Assembly: GCA_020850615.1 (NCBI GenBank) | Contig: JADZEI010000021.1 | Span: 62,001 to 126,000 of the forward strand | Length of the DNA: 64,000 nt | Source of the DNA: Dehalococcoidia bacterium | GTDB taxonomy: Bacteria; Chloroflexota; Dehalococcoidia; Tepidiformales; Tepidiformaceae | Direction: 5' to 3' | Shown here: piece after piece, positions 43,496 to 51,612 of the stretch | Numbering within the stretch: position 1 is the stretch's first letter | Layout: every line of letters starts with the position of its first letter | The notes under the pieces: generated by a model | Database searches by the model: none | Seen by the model: only the letters and a program-made list of their open reading frames with translations | Told to the model about the DNA's origin: nothing | Position numbers and translations under genes: made by a program

Positions 43496-44656
43496 GTGAA
43501 AGTCCAGGTACTGCAGGAAAACCTCCAGCGTGGCCTTGCCATCGTCGGCCGCGCCGTGGCGACACGATCGACGCTGCCGATTACGGCGAACGTCCTTTTC
43601 GCGACCGACAAGGGGCGGCTCAAGCTCGCCGCCACCGACCTCGACATCGCGCTTTCGGCGTGGGTCGGCGCGAAGATCGACAACGAAGGCGCGACGACGA
43701 TCCCCTCGCGCCTGATCAGCGACTTCGTGAGCCAGCTCCCCCCGGCAACCGTGAACCTGGAGATCCCGGAGCGCAGCCGCCAGGTGAAGCTGGAGTGCGC
43801 GCGCAACGAATCGACCATCAACTCGATGGACGCGGAGGACTTCCCGCGCATCCCGGAGATCAAGGACGGCGTGAGCATCGAGCTCGACCCGCGGGTCCTC
43901 CGCCGGGCGATCGAACGGGTGGAGTTCGCGGCGGCCAGCGACGATTCCCGGCCGGTGCTGACCGGCGTGCACATCAAGACCGAAGGCGACCGGCTGACGA
44001 TGGCCTCGGCCGACGGCTTCCGGCTCGCAGTCTCGGATGTGACGCTCGCCAAGGCGCCCTCGGAGGCGGTCGAGGTAATCATCCCGGCGCGGGCCCTGCG
44101 CGAGCTGGCGCGGCTCATCGCGGACGCGAACGAGCCAGTCGAGATGCGGATCAACCCGCAGCGCACGCAGGTGCTCTTCGCGATGACGGACGTCGAGCTG
44201 GTGGCACAGCTCATCCAGGGCACGTTCCCGAACTACAACCAGCTCATCCCGAGCGAATACACGACACGCGCCGTCGTGAGCGTGGACGAGTTCAAGCGCG
44301 AGGCGCGGATCGCGGCGATCTTCGCGCGCGACGGCAGCGGCATCATCCGGCTGCAGCTGCAGGCGGGGAACGGCATGCCCGGCAAGCTCTCGGTGAGTGC
44401 GCGCGCGGACGAGATCGGCGACAACACCGGCGAGATCGACGCGGAGATCGAATCGAGCACGGGCGAGGCGGCGAAGATCGCGTTCAACACGCGCTACCTC
44501 TCGGACGTGCTGAACGCGCTCACGGGCAAGGTGGCACTGGAGATGACGAGCCCCTCGAGCCAGGGCGTCTTCCGCCCGGTGGACGACCAGGGCCGCACAC
44601 TGGACGAAGACGGCAACTACGTCCACGTGGTCATGCCCATGTTCGTGCAATGGTGA
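43496..44656 (+). CDS. dnaN: DNA polymerase III sliding clamp (beta subunit)
   Basis: The ring clamp holds DNA polymerase on DNA. The 386-aa protein starts MKVQVLQENLQRGLAIVGRA and shows the three-domain pattern: VATRSTLPITANVLF, SMDAEDFPRIPE, DDSRPVLTGVHI, MASADGFRLAVS, FPNYNQLIPSEYTT and the C-terminal PMFVQW (usually PMR-like). GTG start, with no strong ribosome site but a strong promoter close by. dnaA, recF and gyrB are not adjacent, so this is not the usual origin cluster. Confidence 0.96.
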   Translation: MKVQVLQENLQRGLAIVGRAVATRSTLPITANVLFATDKGRLKLAATDLDIALSAWVGAKIDNEGATTIPSRLISDFVSQLPPATVNLEIPERSRQVKLECARNESTINSMDAEDFPRIPEIKDGVSIELDPRVLRRAIERVEFAAASDDSRPVLTGVHIKTEGDRLTMASADGFRLAVSDVTLAKAPSEAVEVIIPARALRELARLIADANEPVEMRINPQRTQVLFAMTDVELVAQLIQGTFPNYNQLIPSEYTTRAVVSVDEFKREARIAAIFARDGSGIIRLQLQAGNGMPGKLSVSARADEIGDNTGEIDAEIESSTGEAAKIAFNTRYLSDVLNALTGKVALEMTSPSSQGVFRPVDDQGRTLDEDGNYVHVVMPMFVQW

Positions 44657-44739
44657 ACCCCGCCAGGTAGACCACGTCCGGGGCTCGGATCCCGCCACCA
44701 TCGCCATCGCACCGCGCAGCCCGTCGGCGCAGCCCGGGA

Positions 44740-44768
44740 TTGACGCGGGTGTGTGCGCTGATTAGTGT
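44740..44768 (+). promoter_or_regulatory. Probable promoter of the LDI-like operon
   Basis: TTGACG (44740-44745) and TAGTGT (44763-44768) are 17 bases apart, 65 bases before the first GTG of the operon. Confidence 0.5.
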
Positions 44769-44833
44769 TGCGGCGCTCGGCGGCGGCGAGGGTCGCGGGA
44801 TTGCGATACCGGGGCCGCCCCGCGGAGGGCAGG

Positions 44834-45025
44834 GTGTCTGCTGCGTCGCTCGTCACTGCCGCCGTCGCCATCGTCCTGGCCGTCCTTGCGTCGACGCTCG
44901 ACGTGGCGGCCTGGGCGGAGAACGCGCTCTGGCTGGCAGCTCTCGGCGTTGGCACGCTTGCCCTGCTGTTCGCCTACGGCGTCGCAATCACCTGGACCCG
45001 GCGGCGAAAGCGCCTCTGGGGATAA
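44834..45025 (+). CDS. Small two-helix membrane protein, first gene of the LDI-like operon
   Basis: The 63-aa protein has helix 1 LVTAAVAIVLAVLASTLDVA, a short loop, helix 2 LAALGVGTLALLFAYGVAIT and a basic tail WTRRRKRLWG. It follows GGAGGG and lies 25 bases before the large membrane protein, with which it is surely co-transcribed. I recognise no family; it could be a small subunit or chaperone of the enzyme next to it. Confidence 0.6.
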   Translation: MSAASLVTAAVAIVLAVLASTLDVAAWAENALWLAALGVGTLALLFAYGVAITWTRRRKRLWG

Positions 45026-45050
45026 GCCCGCGAACCAGGGAGGAGCCGCC

Positions 45051-47198
45051 ATGGCCTCACAGCCCGCAAGCATCCCGACGAGCGGAAACCTCCTGCGCGA
45101 TCCCGCGGCCATCTTCCGGATCCCGTCCGTCGCCCGGTGGGGGTCCGTCCGCCGGCGCTACCTGCTGCGCTCGGCCGTCCTCGCCACGCTGCTCGTCGTC
45201 GCCGCATTCGTGCTCATCTTCGCGGTCGATTCGTCGTACGCGACCGCTGCCGGCATCTCGCTCATCGTCCCGGGAGGCGGGTTTCTGTACGACGCCTGGC
45301 CGATCCTGTTCGTCGCCACGTGGCTGTGCTGGTGGCTGGCGTGGAGCTTCTGGGTGGGTTTCGGGTCGATCTTCCACCTGGGCGTGGTCTACCTGGCCCA
45401 GCTCATCGGTGGCATCGCGCTCGCGGAAGGGCCCCGGCTCGGTGTCGCCAGCGGGACGAACTGGGACTGGGCTATTCCCGTCCTCCTCCTCGGGGCGGCG
45501 CTGTATGTCATCCAGCACCTGGTGCGCTGGGAGCGTGGCTACCGCCGCGCCGTCAGGACGCGTGCCGACCGGAACGCGTATCTCGCATCGATGCCTGCGC
45601 CGGCGCGCGAGAAGCTGGTCGAGTCCTTCGAGGCGCCAGCCGTCCGGCAGGCGGAGCGGCCATTCGACCCGCTCGCTGTCGAAGAAGGACAGCCGCCGCT
45701 GCCAGTCGGGGACGCCGATGCGGCGCTCGTCAGCTGGCTTCTCAAGCTGAGCCTGCAACCCGTGGACTCGTTCGAAGGCTGGGACTGGCGCCCGGGGCCC
45801 TTCGAAGACAGCGCGCTCCGCTACCAGGTCAACGATGTCGGCTACGCCCTTGCCTACCTGCAGGCGAACTACGTCCCGGCCTACCCGAGCCTGTACGGGC
45901 AGGCGCAACGGAACGTGATCGAACGCGCGCAGAGCCGGAAGGTCTGGGGGTACTGGTTCCTCGAAAACTTCTGGGGGAACCTGACGATGAACCCGGACCC
46001 CATCCGGGGCGCGCGGTTCCAGAACATCATGTTCGGCGGCTTTCTCGCGAAACACCTCGCACACTACGAAGCCTCGACGCACGATCACCGGTACGACGAG
46101 CCCGGGTCGCTCGTCTTCGTGTGGAAGGATGGACGCACGTTCAGCTATAGCTATGAGGACATCGCCGAGCACTGCTCGCAAGCCTTCGCGGAGTCACCGC
46201 TTACGCTGTGGCCGTGCGAGCCGAACCAGGTGTACATGATCTGCAATCAGCAGGGCGCAGCCGGTGTCAGCGGATTCGACGCACTGCATGGGACCGACTA
46301 TTGGGCGCGCGTGAAAGAACGCTACCAGGCGGCCCTGGATACCGAGTGGATGAAGCCGAACGGTGACTACTACGGCCACTACAACACTCGCCTGGGGATG
46401 AACGTCGGCTCGCTGGGCTGGAACGACGGCACGACGCCGATGTTCATGGACGGCAACGGCGCGATCGCAGGGAGCGGCCGGACGATGTCGCCGGAGGCTG
46501 CGGCGCGGCTCTTCGCCCTGAGCGGGAGCTCGGAGATGTGGGCGCACCTCCCGATCGAGAACGGCCGCATGCGGCTGCCCGCGCCCGCACCGCGAAAACG
46601 AGCGGGGCTCTTCGACTGGAGTTACTGGCGCTGGCGGATGCCGTCGCCGAGGCACTTCCTTTCCGGCGCCTGGGTCGACCTGACCGAAGGCGGCGTGTGG
46701 CCGATGGGCGGCCATACGAACGTGCCGGCATATGCGTCCATCGCCGACTCGGCACGCCAGTACGGGTACGACGACGTCGCCGACGCGGCGATCCGGGGCC
46801 TCGACGCGGACAGCTTCCTCGGCAAGGATGCGCCGCGCCCGTACAACTGCCGCCTCTCGTTCGTGACCACCGCCTGCCGCGCCCGCTGGGGGCGGCTGTA
46901 CAAGGGCGACGACTTCCTGACCGCGCGGATCCCGAAGTATGAAGGGCCAATCCTGGCCAGCGCGCCGCACCCGGAAGTGCTGGTGACCTATGCGAACGGA
47001 CGCGATGGCGAGCTCTGCCTCACGCTGGAACCCACCGTGGCGCCCGGGAGCTTCCCGCTCGCGTTCGAACGCCTGCGGCCGAACACCGCCTACGTCATCG
47101 AATCCAATGGTGCGACGTTCACGACGTCGGACACGGGCGCCGGCGAAGCCAGCATCGACCTCGCGGGCAGGGTGACGACCATCGTGCGCCCGGTCTAG
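45051..47198 (+). CDS. Membrane-anchored linalool dehydratase/isomerase-like protein
   Basis: The first 160 or so residues of this 715-aa protein are four to five helices (LRSAVLATLLVVAAFVLIFA, WPILFVATWLCWWLAWSFWV and others). The rest is an alpha/alpha-barrel that follows the linalool dehydratase-isomerase (LDI) of Castellaniella: SFEGW, RKVWGYWFLENFWG, FQNIMFGGFLAKH, WPCEPNQVYMICNQ and DALHGTDYWARV. The LDI Cys pair 9 residues apart is kept (C389, C398), but the catalytic His position is Phe331. The substrate is probably a hydrophobic alcohol or alkene, or the fold is used in another way. Confidence 0.8.
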   Translation: MASQPASIPTSGNLLRDPAAIFRIPSVARWGSVRRRYLLRSAVLATLLVVAAFVLIFAVDSSYATAAGISLIVPGGGFLYDAWPILFVATWLCWWLAWSFWVGFGSIFHLGVVYLAQLIGGIALAEGPRLGVASGTNWDWAIPVLLLGAALYVIQHLVRWERGYRRAVRTRADRNAYLASMPAPAREKLVESFEAPAVRQAERPFDPLAVEEGQPPLPVGDADAALVSWLLKLSLQPVDSFEGWDWRPGPFEDSALRYQVNDVGYALAYLQANYVPAYPSLYGQAQRNVIERAQSRKVWGYWFLENFWGNLTMNPDPIRGARFQNIMFGGFLAKHLAHYEASTHDHRYDEPGSLVFVWKDGRTFSYSYEDIAEHCSQAFAESPLTLWPCEPNQVYMICNQQGAAGVSGFDALHGTDYWARVKERYQAALDTEWMKPNGDYYGHYNTRLGMNVGSLGWNDGTTPMFMDGNGAIAGSGRTMSPEAAARLFALSGSSEMWAHLPIENGRMRLPAPAPRKRAGLFDWSYWRWRMPSPRHFLSGAWVDLTEGGVWPMGGHTNVPAYASIADSARQYGYDDVADAAIRGLDADSFLGKDAPRPYNCRLSFVTTACRARWGRLYKGDDFLTARIPKYEGPILASAPHPEVLVTYANGRDGELCLTLEPTVAPGSFPLAFERLRPNTAYVIESNGATFTTSDTGAGEASIDLAGRVTTIVRPV

Positions 47199-47204
47199 GC
47201 GGAC

Positions 47205-48554
47205 GTGCCCGGCGCCGCCATCGACACCCGCATGCCACCGGGGCCGCTCCTGTCCCGGGCGGTGTTCCGGGTGCCGATCGTGGTCGTCTTCGTCGCGCTC
47301 GATGTCGCGGCGCTCGGGTTGCTGCCGCTGCCGGAGACCCTCGTGGCGGTGTCGCGCAGCGCGATCGCACCCGGGCTTGGGCTTTTCCCGGAAGAGGTGG
47401 GCGTGGCCATCGGCCTGCTCGTGACAGCGCTCGTGTGCACCTGGGCGTGGTTCCGCTGGGGCGCCGTGTGGCCGATGGTCGCAACGTGGTGGCTCAGCAT
47501 CGTCCTCACGGTCCGCGCCGTCCCGACCGGGGAGCACACGCATGGGGCAGCGGCCGGGGTCCTCGCGCCCGATCGGGTCCTCGCCGTACACGAGTTCACG
47601 TGGTTGATGGCGGTCTACCTGCTGGTCTACTGGGCGGGGACGCTGGTGCGCCGGATCCCGTTCGTGGAGCACCTCGCATCCGTGCGGCAGCGGCGGCGCC
47701 CGGCCGACGCCTCAGCGATCACGCAGCTGCCGCTCCCCGACCGGGCGCGGGCCGTGTCGCTCTGGGAGATCGCACGGCGGGCCGGCGGCGCAGCGCCACC
47801 GCGCGACTTCCTCCGGCAGGCACTTGGTGACCCCGCTCATGACCGCGGACGACGGCTGGTCGCGTTACTCGGCCGGGCGGCGTTGCGCGATCCGGTGCGC
47901 GACGACAACGCGCACGTCCGTGCCGCGATGGTGCTGGTGGGCGGCGACGACAGGGACGCCCCGGGAGCTGCCCGGCGAGCGCGGCTGGGGATGCCAGCGA
48001 GCGAGCCCGGCTGGGTGCAGCTCCTCGACGGCACGTTGCTCGCGGCCGCGCTCGCGCCAGTCGATCCCGGTGCCGGGCGCCGCTGGGCGTATGCCATGGA
48101 GCACTGGTTCGCGCTGCGGCATGGTCACCGGCCCGAGGCGCGCCACGAGATAGCCGGCATCGCCAGGGGCCGGGCACCGGCATGGCAGCACGCCACGGCT
48201 GCGGTCGTCGCAGCGATGAACGGCTGGGTTGAGCCGCGCAGCGAGTGGGACGCGCTGCGGCCACAGGTGCTCGCCGCGGTCGGGCGAGGCGGCCGGCGGA
48301 CCGACGACAACCGGCTCATCGCGGCCGGCCGCTGCTGGGCCGCGATCCTGGACGACCCCGAGGCGACGCGCCTGCTGGCACGTGTCACGAGCTCGCCGAG
48401 GGACCCGTTCGCACAGGCCCTGGAGTCGCTATCGGCGGCCCTTCGGACGCACGCGGGTGCGCGAGCAGTGGACGCCGCCGGCGCGAAACCTGCCCTCCAG
48501 CTGCACGCCGGGGTAATCCCGGCGCCGGCCCCGAACCTTCACCCACATCGATAG
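47205..48554 (+). CDS. Membrane protein of the LDI-like operon
   Basis: The 449-aa protein has about four helices in the first 160 residues (VPIVVVFVALDVAALGLLPL, VGVAIGLLVTALVCTWAWFR, WLMAVYLLVYWAGTLVRRIP) and then a helical, Arg/Ala-rich soluble half with paired motifs such as AAMVLVGGDD, EHWFALRHGHRPEARHEIAG and GRCWAAILDDPEATRLL. The layout, helices plus an alpha-helical barrel-like part, mirrors the preceding protein, although the sequence is different and no LDI motif is seen. It starts six bases after that gene. Function unknown. Confidence 0.65.
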   Translation: MPGAAIDTRMPPGPLLSRAVFRVPIVVVFVALDVAALGLLPLPETLVAVSRSAIAPGLGLFPEEVGVAIGLLVTALVCTWAWFRWGAVWPMVATWWLSIVLTVRAVPTGEHTHGAAAGVLAPDRVLAVHEFTWLMAVYLLVYWAGTLVRRIPFVEHLASVRQRRRPADASAITQLPLPDRARAVSLWEIARRAGGAAPPRDFLRQALGDPAHDRGRRLVALLGRAALRDPVRDDNAHVRAAMVLVGGDDRDAPGAARRARLGMPASEPGWVQLLDGTLLAAALAPVDPGAGRRWAYAMEHWFALRHGHRPEARHEIAGIARGRAPAWQHATAAVVAAMNGWVEPRSEWDALRPQVLAAVGRGGRRTDDNRLIAAGRCWAAILDDPEATRLLARVTSSPRDPFAQALESLSAALRTHAGARAVDAAGAKPALQLHAGVIPAPAPNLHPHR

Positions 48555-48570
48555 GCGAAAGGAGTCTCAC

Positions 48571-48672
48571 ATGTCTGAGCCGAGTTCCGATTGGCCCGTC
48601 ACCGCAGCCTTCGCGGTGGTCGCGCTGCTGCTCCTGGCCGGGGCGATCGTCAGTGCCATCCGGCTGATGTAG
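48571..48672 (+). CDS. 33-aa single-helix microprotein
   Basis: The frame reads MSEPSSDWPVTAAFAVVALL followed by LLAGAIVSAIRLM. A very good ribosome site (AAAGGAG, six to seven bases before the ATG) and a position 16 bases after the preceding gene support it as the last member of the operon. It is a one-helix membrane peptide. It is too short for a family call. Confidence 0.6.
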   Translation: MSEPSSDWPVTAAFAVVALLLLAGAIVSAIRLM

Positions 48673-49188
48673 CGGGTGCGCGTGGCGCCGATGGGAGCTG
48701 CCATGCTGTTCGCGCGGGCGTCCCAGCACTCGCCGTTAGGAGTCGTTCGACCAGCTCCTCAACCCAGGACCACGTAGGCCAGGGCGACGACGGCGAGCCC
48801 GGCGAGCGACGCGATCACGGCGACCGAGGTGATCCGATTCGCCCGCTTGAGCTCACAGAGCTCGCCGTCGGACGCATCAGGCTATCGAGCCGCAGCTCGA
48901 AGACGCAGCCGCAGGATGACCCCGAGCACGCCCCCGAACAGGGCCGCTATGCCGAAGAACACCAGCACGGGCACCATCAGCGCACGCCCTTCCCGGCCCG
49001 CGGAGTCGGTCGAATCGTCATCTGGCGCATCATCATACCGTTCGTAGGGAGCGGGATCTGTGCAAGGAGTGCTTCGAGCAGGTTCGTCCGGGCGACCAGC
49101 TCGGGCTGCGGGAACCACTGTGAGCGGCGCGCACGCACCGCCAGGCCCGGTCCGTGGTCTGGTACAGTCCCGGAGCAGGGAGGAGCGC
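48673..49188. other. Intergenic region after the LDI-like operon
   Basis: About 515 bases. It holds the interrupted two-helix ORF at 48759-48977 on the minus strand; the flanks 48673-48758 and 48978-49188 show no other supported gene. Confidence 0.6.
48759..48977 (-). pseudogene. Two-helix membrane protein split by an in-frame TAG
   Basis: The frame from ATG 48977 gives MVPVLVFFGIAALFGGVLGV and ILRLRLRAAAR, then TAG at 48882-48884. The same frame continues as PDASDGELCELKRANRITSV and AVIASLAGLAVVALAYVVLG, ending at TGA 48759. The two halves make one sensible 72-residue hairpin membrane protein: two helices with a charged loop. A CAG-to-TAG change would explain it. It could be a pseudogene, a sequencing error or a readthrough gene; the first half alone (31 aa) could also be a microprotein. 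Confidence 0.45.
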
Positions 49189-49617
49189 ATGGCAGAGGGT
49201 GCTTCGGGTGAGGGCGTGCCGGCGGGGGAACAGATCGACCGGCGGATCGCGGAGCTGGGCGACTGGCGCGGGGAGACGCTGGCGCGGATGCGGGGACTCA
49301 TCCGCGCGGCCGAGCCCGGCGTCGTCGAGCAGGTGAAGTGGGTGAAGGCCGGGAGCGCCGGGACTCCGACCTGGGAGCTGGACGGGATCGTCTGCACGGG
49401 CGAGACGTACAAAGCGGTCGTGAAGCTCACGTTCCCGAAGGGCGCTTCACTGCCCGACCCGGCGGGGCTGTTCAACGCGAGCCTCGAAGGCAACGCCCGC
49501 CGCGCGATCGACATCCGCGAGGGCGAAACGGTGGATGCCGAGGCGTTCACGGAGCTGGTCCGCGCGGCGGCGGCTCTGAACGCGGTCAGCCGGAAGGGGA
49601 AGCCCCGAGCCGGATAG
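49189..49617 (+). CDS. DUF1801-family protein
   Basis: The 142-aa protein has RRIAELGDWRGETLARMRGL, EVVEQVKWVK-like (VVEQVKWVKAGSAGTPTWE), GIVCTGETYKAVVKLTFPKG and ASLEGNARRAIDIREGE, which are the lines of the DUF1801 (YdhG-like) family of small iron-related fold proteins. No function is proven. ATG 49189 has AGGGAGGA upstream. It converges with the SDR gene, with 25 bases between stops. Confidence 0.85.
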   Translation: MAEGASGEGVPAGEQIDRRIAELGDWRGETLARMRGLIRAAEPGVVEQVKWVKAGSAGTPTWELDGIVCTGETYKAVVKLTFPKGASLPDPAGLFNASLEGNARRAIDIREGETVDAEAFTELVRAAAALNAVSRKGKPRAG

Positions 49618-49642
49618 TAATGGTGCCGCCTGCGGGAGCGAA

Positions 49643-50617
49643 TCACCCGAAGCGCGGTTCCTCGCCTTCGGCGAAGGGGGCGTAGGCGGCGAAGTCGACT
49701 TCGTAGGCGACTTCCGGGTTCTGGCGGACGCGCTTGTCGAGGCGGGTCACGTCTTCGCCGACGAGGATGCGCCAGCGGCCGGCCTTCACGCCGTCGAGGA
49801 TGATCGTCGCGGCCCCGGCGGCCGTCGTCGGCGCCATCGTCTCGAAGCGCTTGATCATCTCCTGTTGCGCCTCCAGGAGCGCCGGCTCGTCCATCTCCAT
49901 CGCGCCGGGGATGCCAAGCGTCGCGAAGCGCTTGCGCATCTCCCCCTTTTCGAACTCGGTCAGGGGGACGTTGTCGCCGACGAGGATGCGGCGGCTGTTG
50001 AGGCCGATGGGCGTGCCGACGCCGCCGGGCATCACGATGTGCGCCTTGAGGTGCGGCGCGTTGTTGCGGAAGTCGTTGATCAGCGCCTCGGTGAAGCCCT
50101 TCACGGCGAACTTGGCGGCGCTGTAGGCGGTGTGCGGGATGTTCGGCCCGAGCGCGGCCCAGAAGCCGTTCGCGCTGGAGGTGTTGACCACCGCGCCTTC
50201 GTCGGCTTTCAGCAGCATCGGCATGAAGGCGCGGCAGCTGAGGTAGACGCCGTTCCAGCAGATGTTGAAGACGCGGTCCCATTCCGCGCGGGGGGCGTTG
50301 ATGAAGCTGGCCCCGCCGCCGATGCCCGCGTTGTTGAAGAGCAGGTGGATGTGGTCCGTGGCGTGGTCACGCGCGACCTCGGCAGCGAACCGGAGCATCG
50401 CCTGTTCGTCGGCGACGTCCGCGATGTGGGTGGTGACCCGGGCGCCCGGCCGCAGGCCATCGGCTTCGCAGATGCGCTTCGTCTCGGCGACGTTGTCGGC
50501 GAGAAGGTCGCACATGGCGACGCTGGCGCCCTGTGCGACCAGCTGGCGGGCGAGCTCGCGGCCCATGCCGGTCCCGCCGCCCGTGATCACGGCGATCTTG
50601 CCGCTGAAGTTGTCCAT
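49643..50617 (-). CDS. Short-chain dehydrogenase/reductase
   Basis: The 324-aa SDR has the cofactor motif VITGGGTGMGRELARQLVAQ, LFNNAGIGGGASFINA, the active-site Ser in VVNTSSANGFWAA and the YSAAK dyad in HTAYSAAKFAVKGF, with PGGVGTPIG after it. A long C-terminal part (residues 245-324) is unusual for the family and might be a cap. NAD(H) or NADP(H) use is not clear. ATG 50617 has GGGAGG upstream. The substrate is unknown. Confidence 0.88.
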   Translation of the reverse strand: MDNFSGKIAVITGGGTGMGRELARQLVAQGASVAMCDLLADNVAETKRICEADGLRPGARVTTHIADVADEQAMLRFAAEVARDHATDHIHLLFNNAGIGGGASFINAPRAEWDRVFNICWNGVYLSCRAFMPMLLKADEGAVVNTSSANGFWAALGPNIPHTAYSAAKFAVKGFTEALINDFRNNAPHLKAHIVMPGGVGTPIGLNSRRILVGDNVPLTEFEKGEMRKRFATLGIPGAMEMDEPALLEAQQEMIKRFETMAPTTAAGAATIILDGVKAGRWRILVGEDVTRLDKRVRQNPEVAYEVDFAAYAPFAEGEEPRFG

Positions 50618-50856
50618 CGCGCGCCTCCCTGCCCTGCGCCGCGAGGGTGTCCGCGGGCGGCGTCCGGCCGCCGATCGTACCCCTGCTTCGGCGCGGGCAA
50701 TGTTACGCGGGGCGGCGCGGCGTGCAAACGCGGCCGTCCTGCATCGTTCGCAACCCGTCCCGGCCCGGCGATGCAAGTGTTACGAAACCGGGCCACGCGT
50801 AAGCCGGGCGCGTAGCTCGGCCCGCTACGGTGGATGCACATTCGGGAGGTATATCG

Positions 50857-51468
50857 ATGCCAACTAAGCAAGACCTGAGCGACATGTCGGTGAAGGAGCT
50901 CGAACAGCAGGCCAAGGACGCGGGCATTACTGGCTATTCGAGCATGAAGAAGGACGAACTGGTGGAGGCGCTTTCGAAGGGCACGTCGAAGTCGCCGCGC
51001 AGCCGGTCGAACGGCTCGGGCGAACTGCCGGGCATCCTCGCGGTGCTAAAGCAGGAGCACGAGGAGGTCAAGCAGCTGTTCGACGACTTCGAAACGCGGG
51101 CGGAACGCGACCTCGAAGGCAGCGCCACGATCGTCGAGCAGATCCTCCAAGAGCTCACGCGGCACGCCGAGATGGAGGAGCAGATCGTGTACCCGGCGCT
51201 CCAGTCGGCGGATTCGGACACGTACCACGAGGCGCACGAAGAGCACCACGTGGCCGAGCTGCTGATGGGCGAAATCGCCGCGATGCGGCCGGACGACGCC
51301 TACAAGGCGAAGGTCATCGTCCTCGCCGAGAACGTCCGCCACCACATCGAGGAAGAGGAGACCGAGGGCTTCAAGGCGCTCAAAAAGGTGGGCGCCGGCA
51401 AGCTCGAAGAGATGGCGATGCAGTGGGAGGAGACGAAGGCGAGCTGGAAGATGCGCGCCGCGTCCTGA
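50857..51468 (+). CDS. Hemerythrin with Rho-N-like head
   Basis: The 203-aa protein begins with a small helical head, MSVKELEQQAKDAGITGYSS then MKKDELVEAL, that matches the Rho N-terminal/SAP-like fold which often binds nucleic acid. After a basic Ser/Arg linker comes a hemerythrin HHE domain: LKQEHEEVKQLFDDFETRAE, RHAEMEEQIVYPAL, HEEHHVAELLMGE and VRHHIEEEETEGF give the His/Glu ligands for two irons. It may sense or store O2 or iron. ATG 50857 has GGGAGG upstream. A strong terminator follows. Confidence 0.87.
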   Translation: MPTKQDLSDMSVKELEQQAKDAGITGYSSMKKDELVEALSKGTSKSPRSRSNGSGELPGILAVLKQEHEEVKQLFDDFETRAERDLEGSATIVEQILQELTRHAEMEEQIVYPALQSADSDTYHEAHEEHHVAELLMGEIAAMRPDDAYKAKVIVLAENVRHHIEEEETEGFKALKKVGAGKLEEMAMQWEETKASWKMRAAS

Positions 51469-51495
51469 CGCTCCACGCCCGGCTCAGCCGCGAAT

Positions 51496-51521
51496 GCAGG
51501 GCCCGCGCACGCGGGCCCTGC
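51496..51521 (+). terminator. Terminator after the hemerythrin gene
   Basis: GCAGGGCCCGC and GCGGGCCCTGC are perfect 11-base arms around a four-base loop, followed by TTCGTTGT. It is 27 bases after the stop. Confidence 0.8.
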
Positions 51522-51525
51522 TTCG

Positions 51526-51574
51526 TTGTCCGCCCGTCGCCCTTCGCCCGTGGCCTTTCGCCTTCGACCTTCGG
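51526..51574. repeat. Heptamer array H8: degenerate CCTTCG(N) units
   Basis: TTGTCCG, CCCGTCG, CCCTTCG, CCCGTGG, CCTTTCG, CCTTCGA, CCTTCGG keep a 7-bp period over seven units but are more diverged than the other arrays. The first unit belongs to the H5/H6 class. Confidence 0.6.
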
Positions 51575-51612
51575 CCGCTTGTGCTACCCTCCGCCGTCCG
51601 GAGGGATGACGA

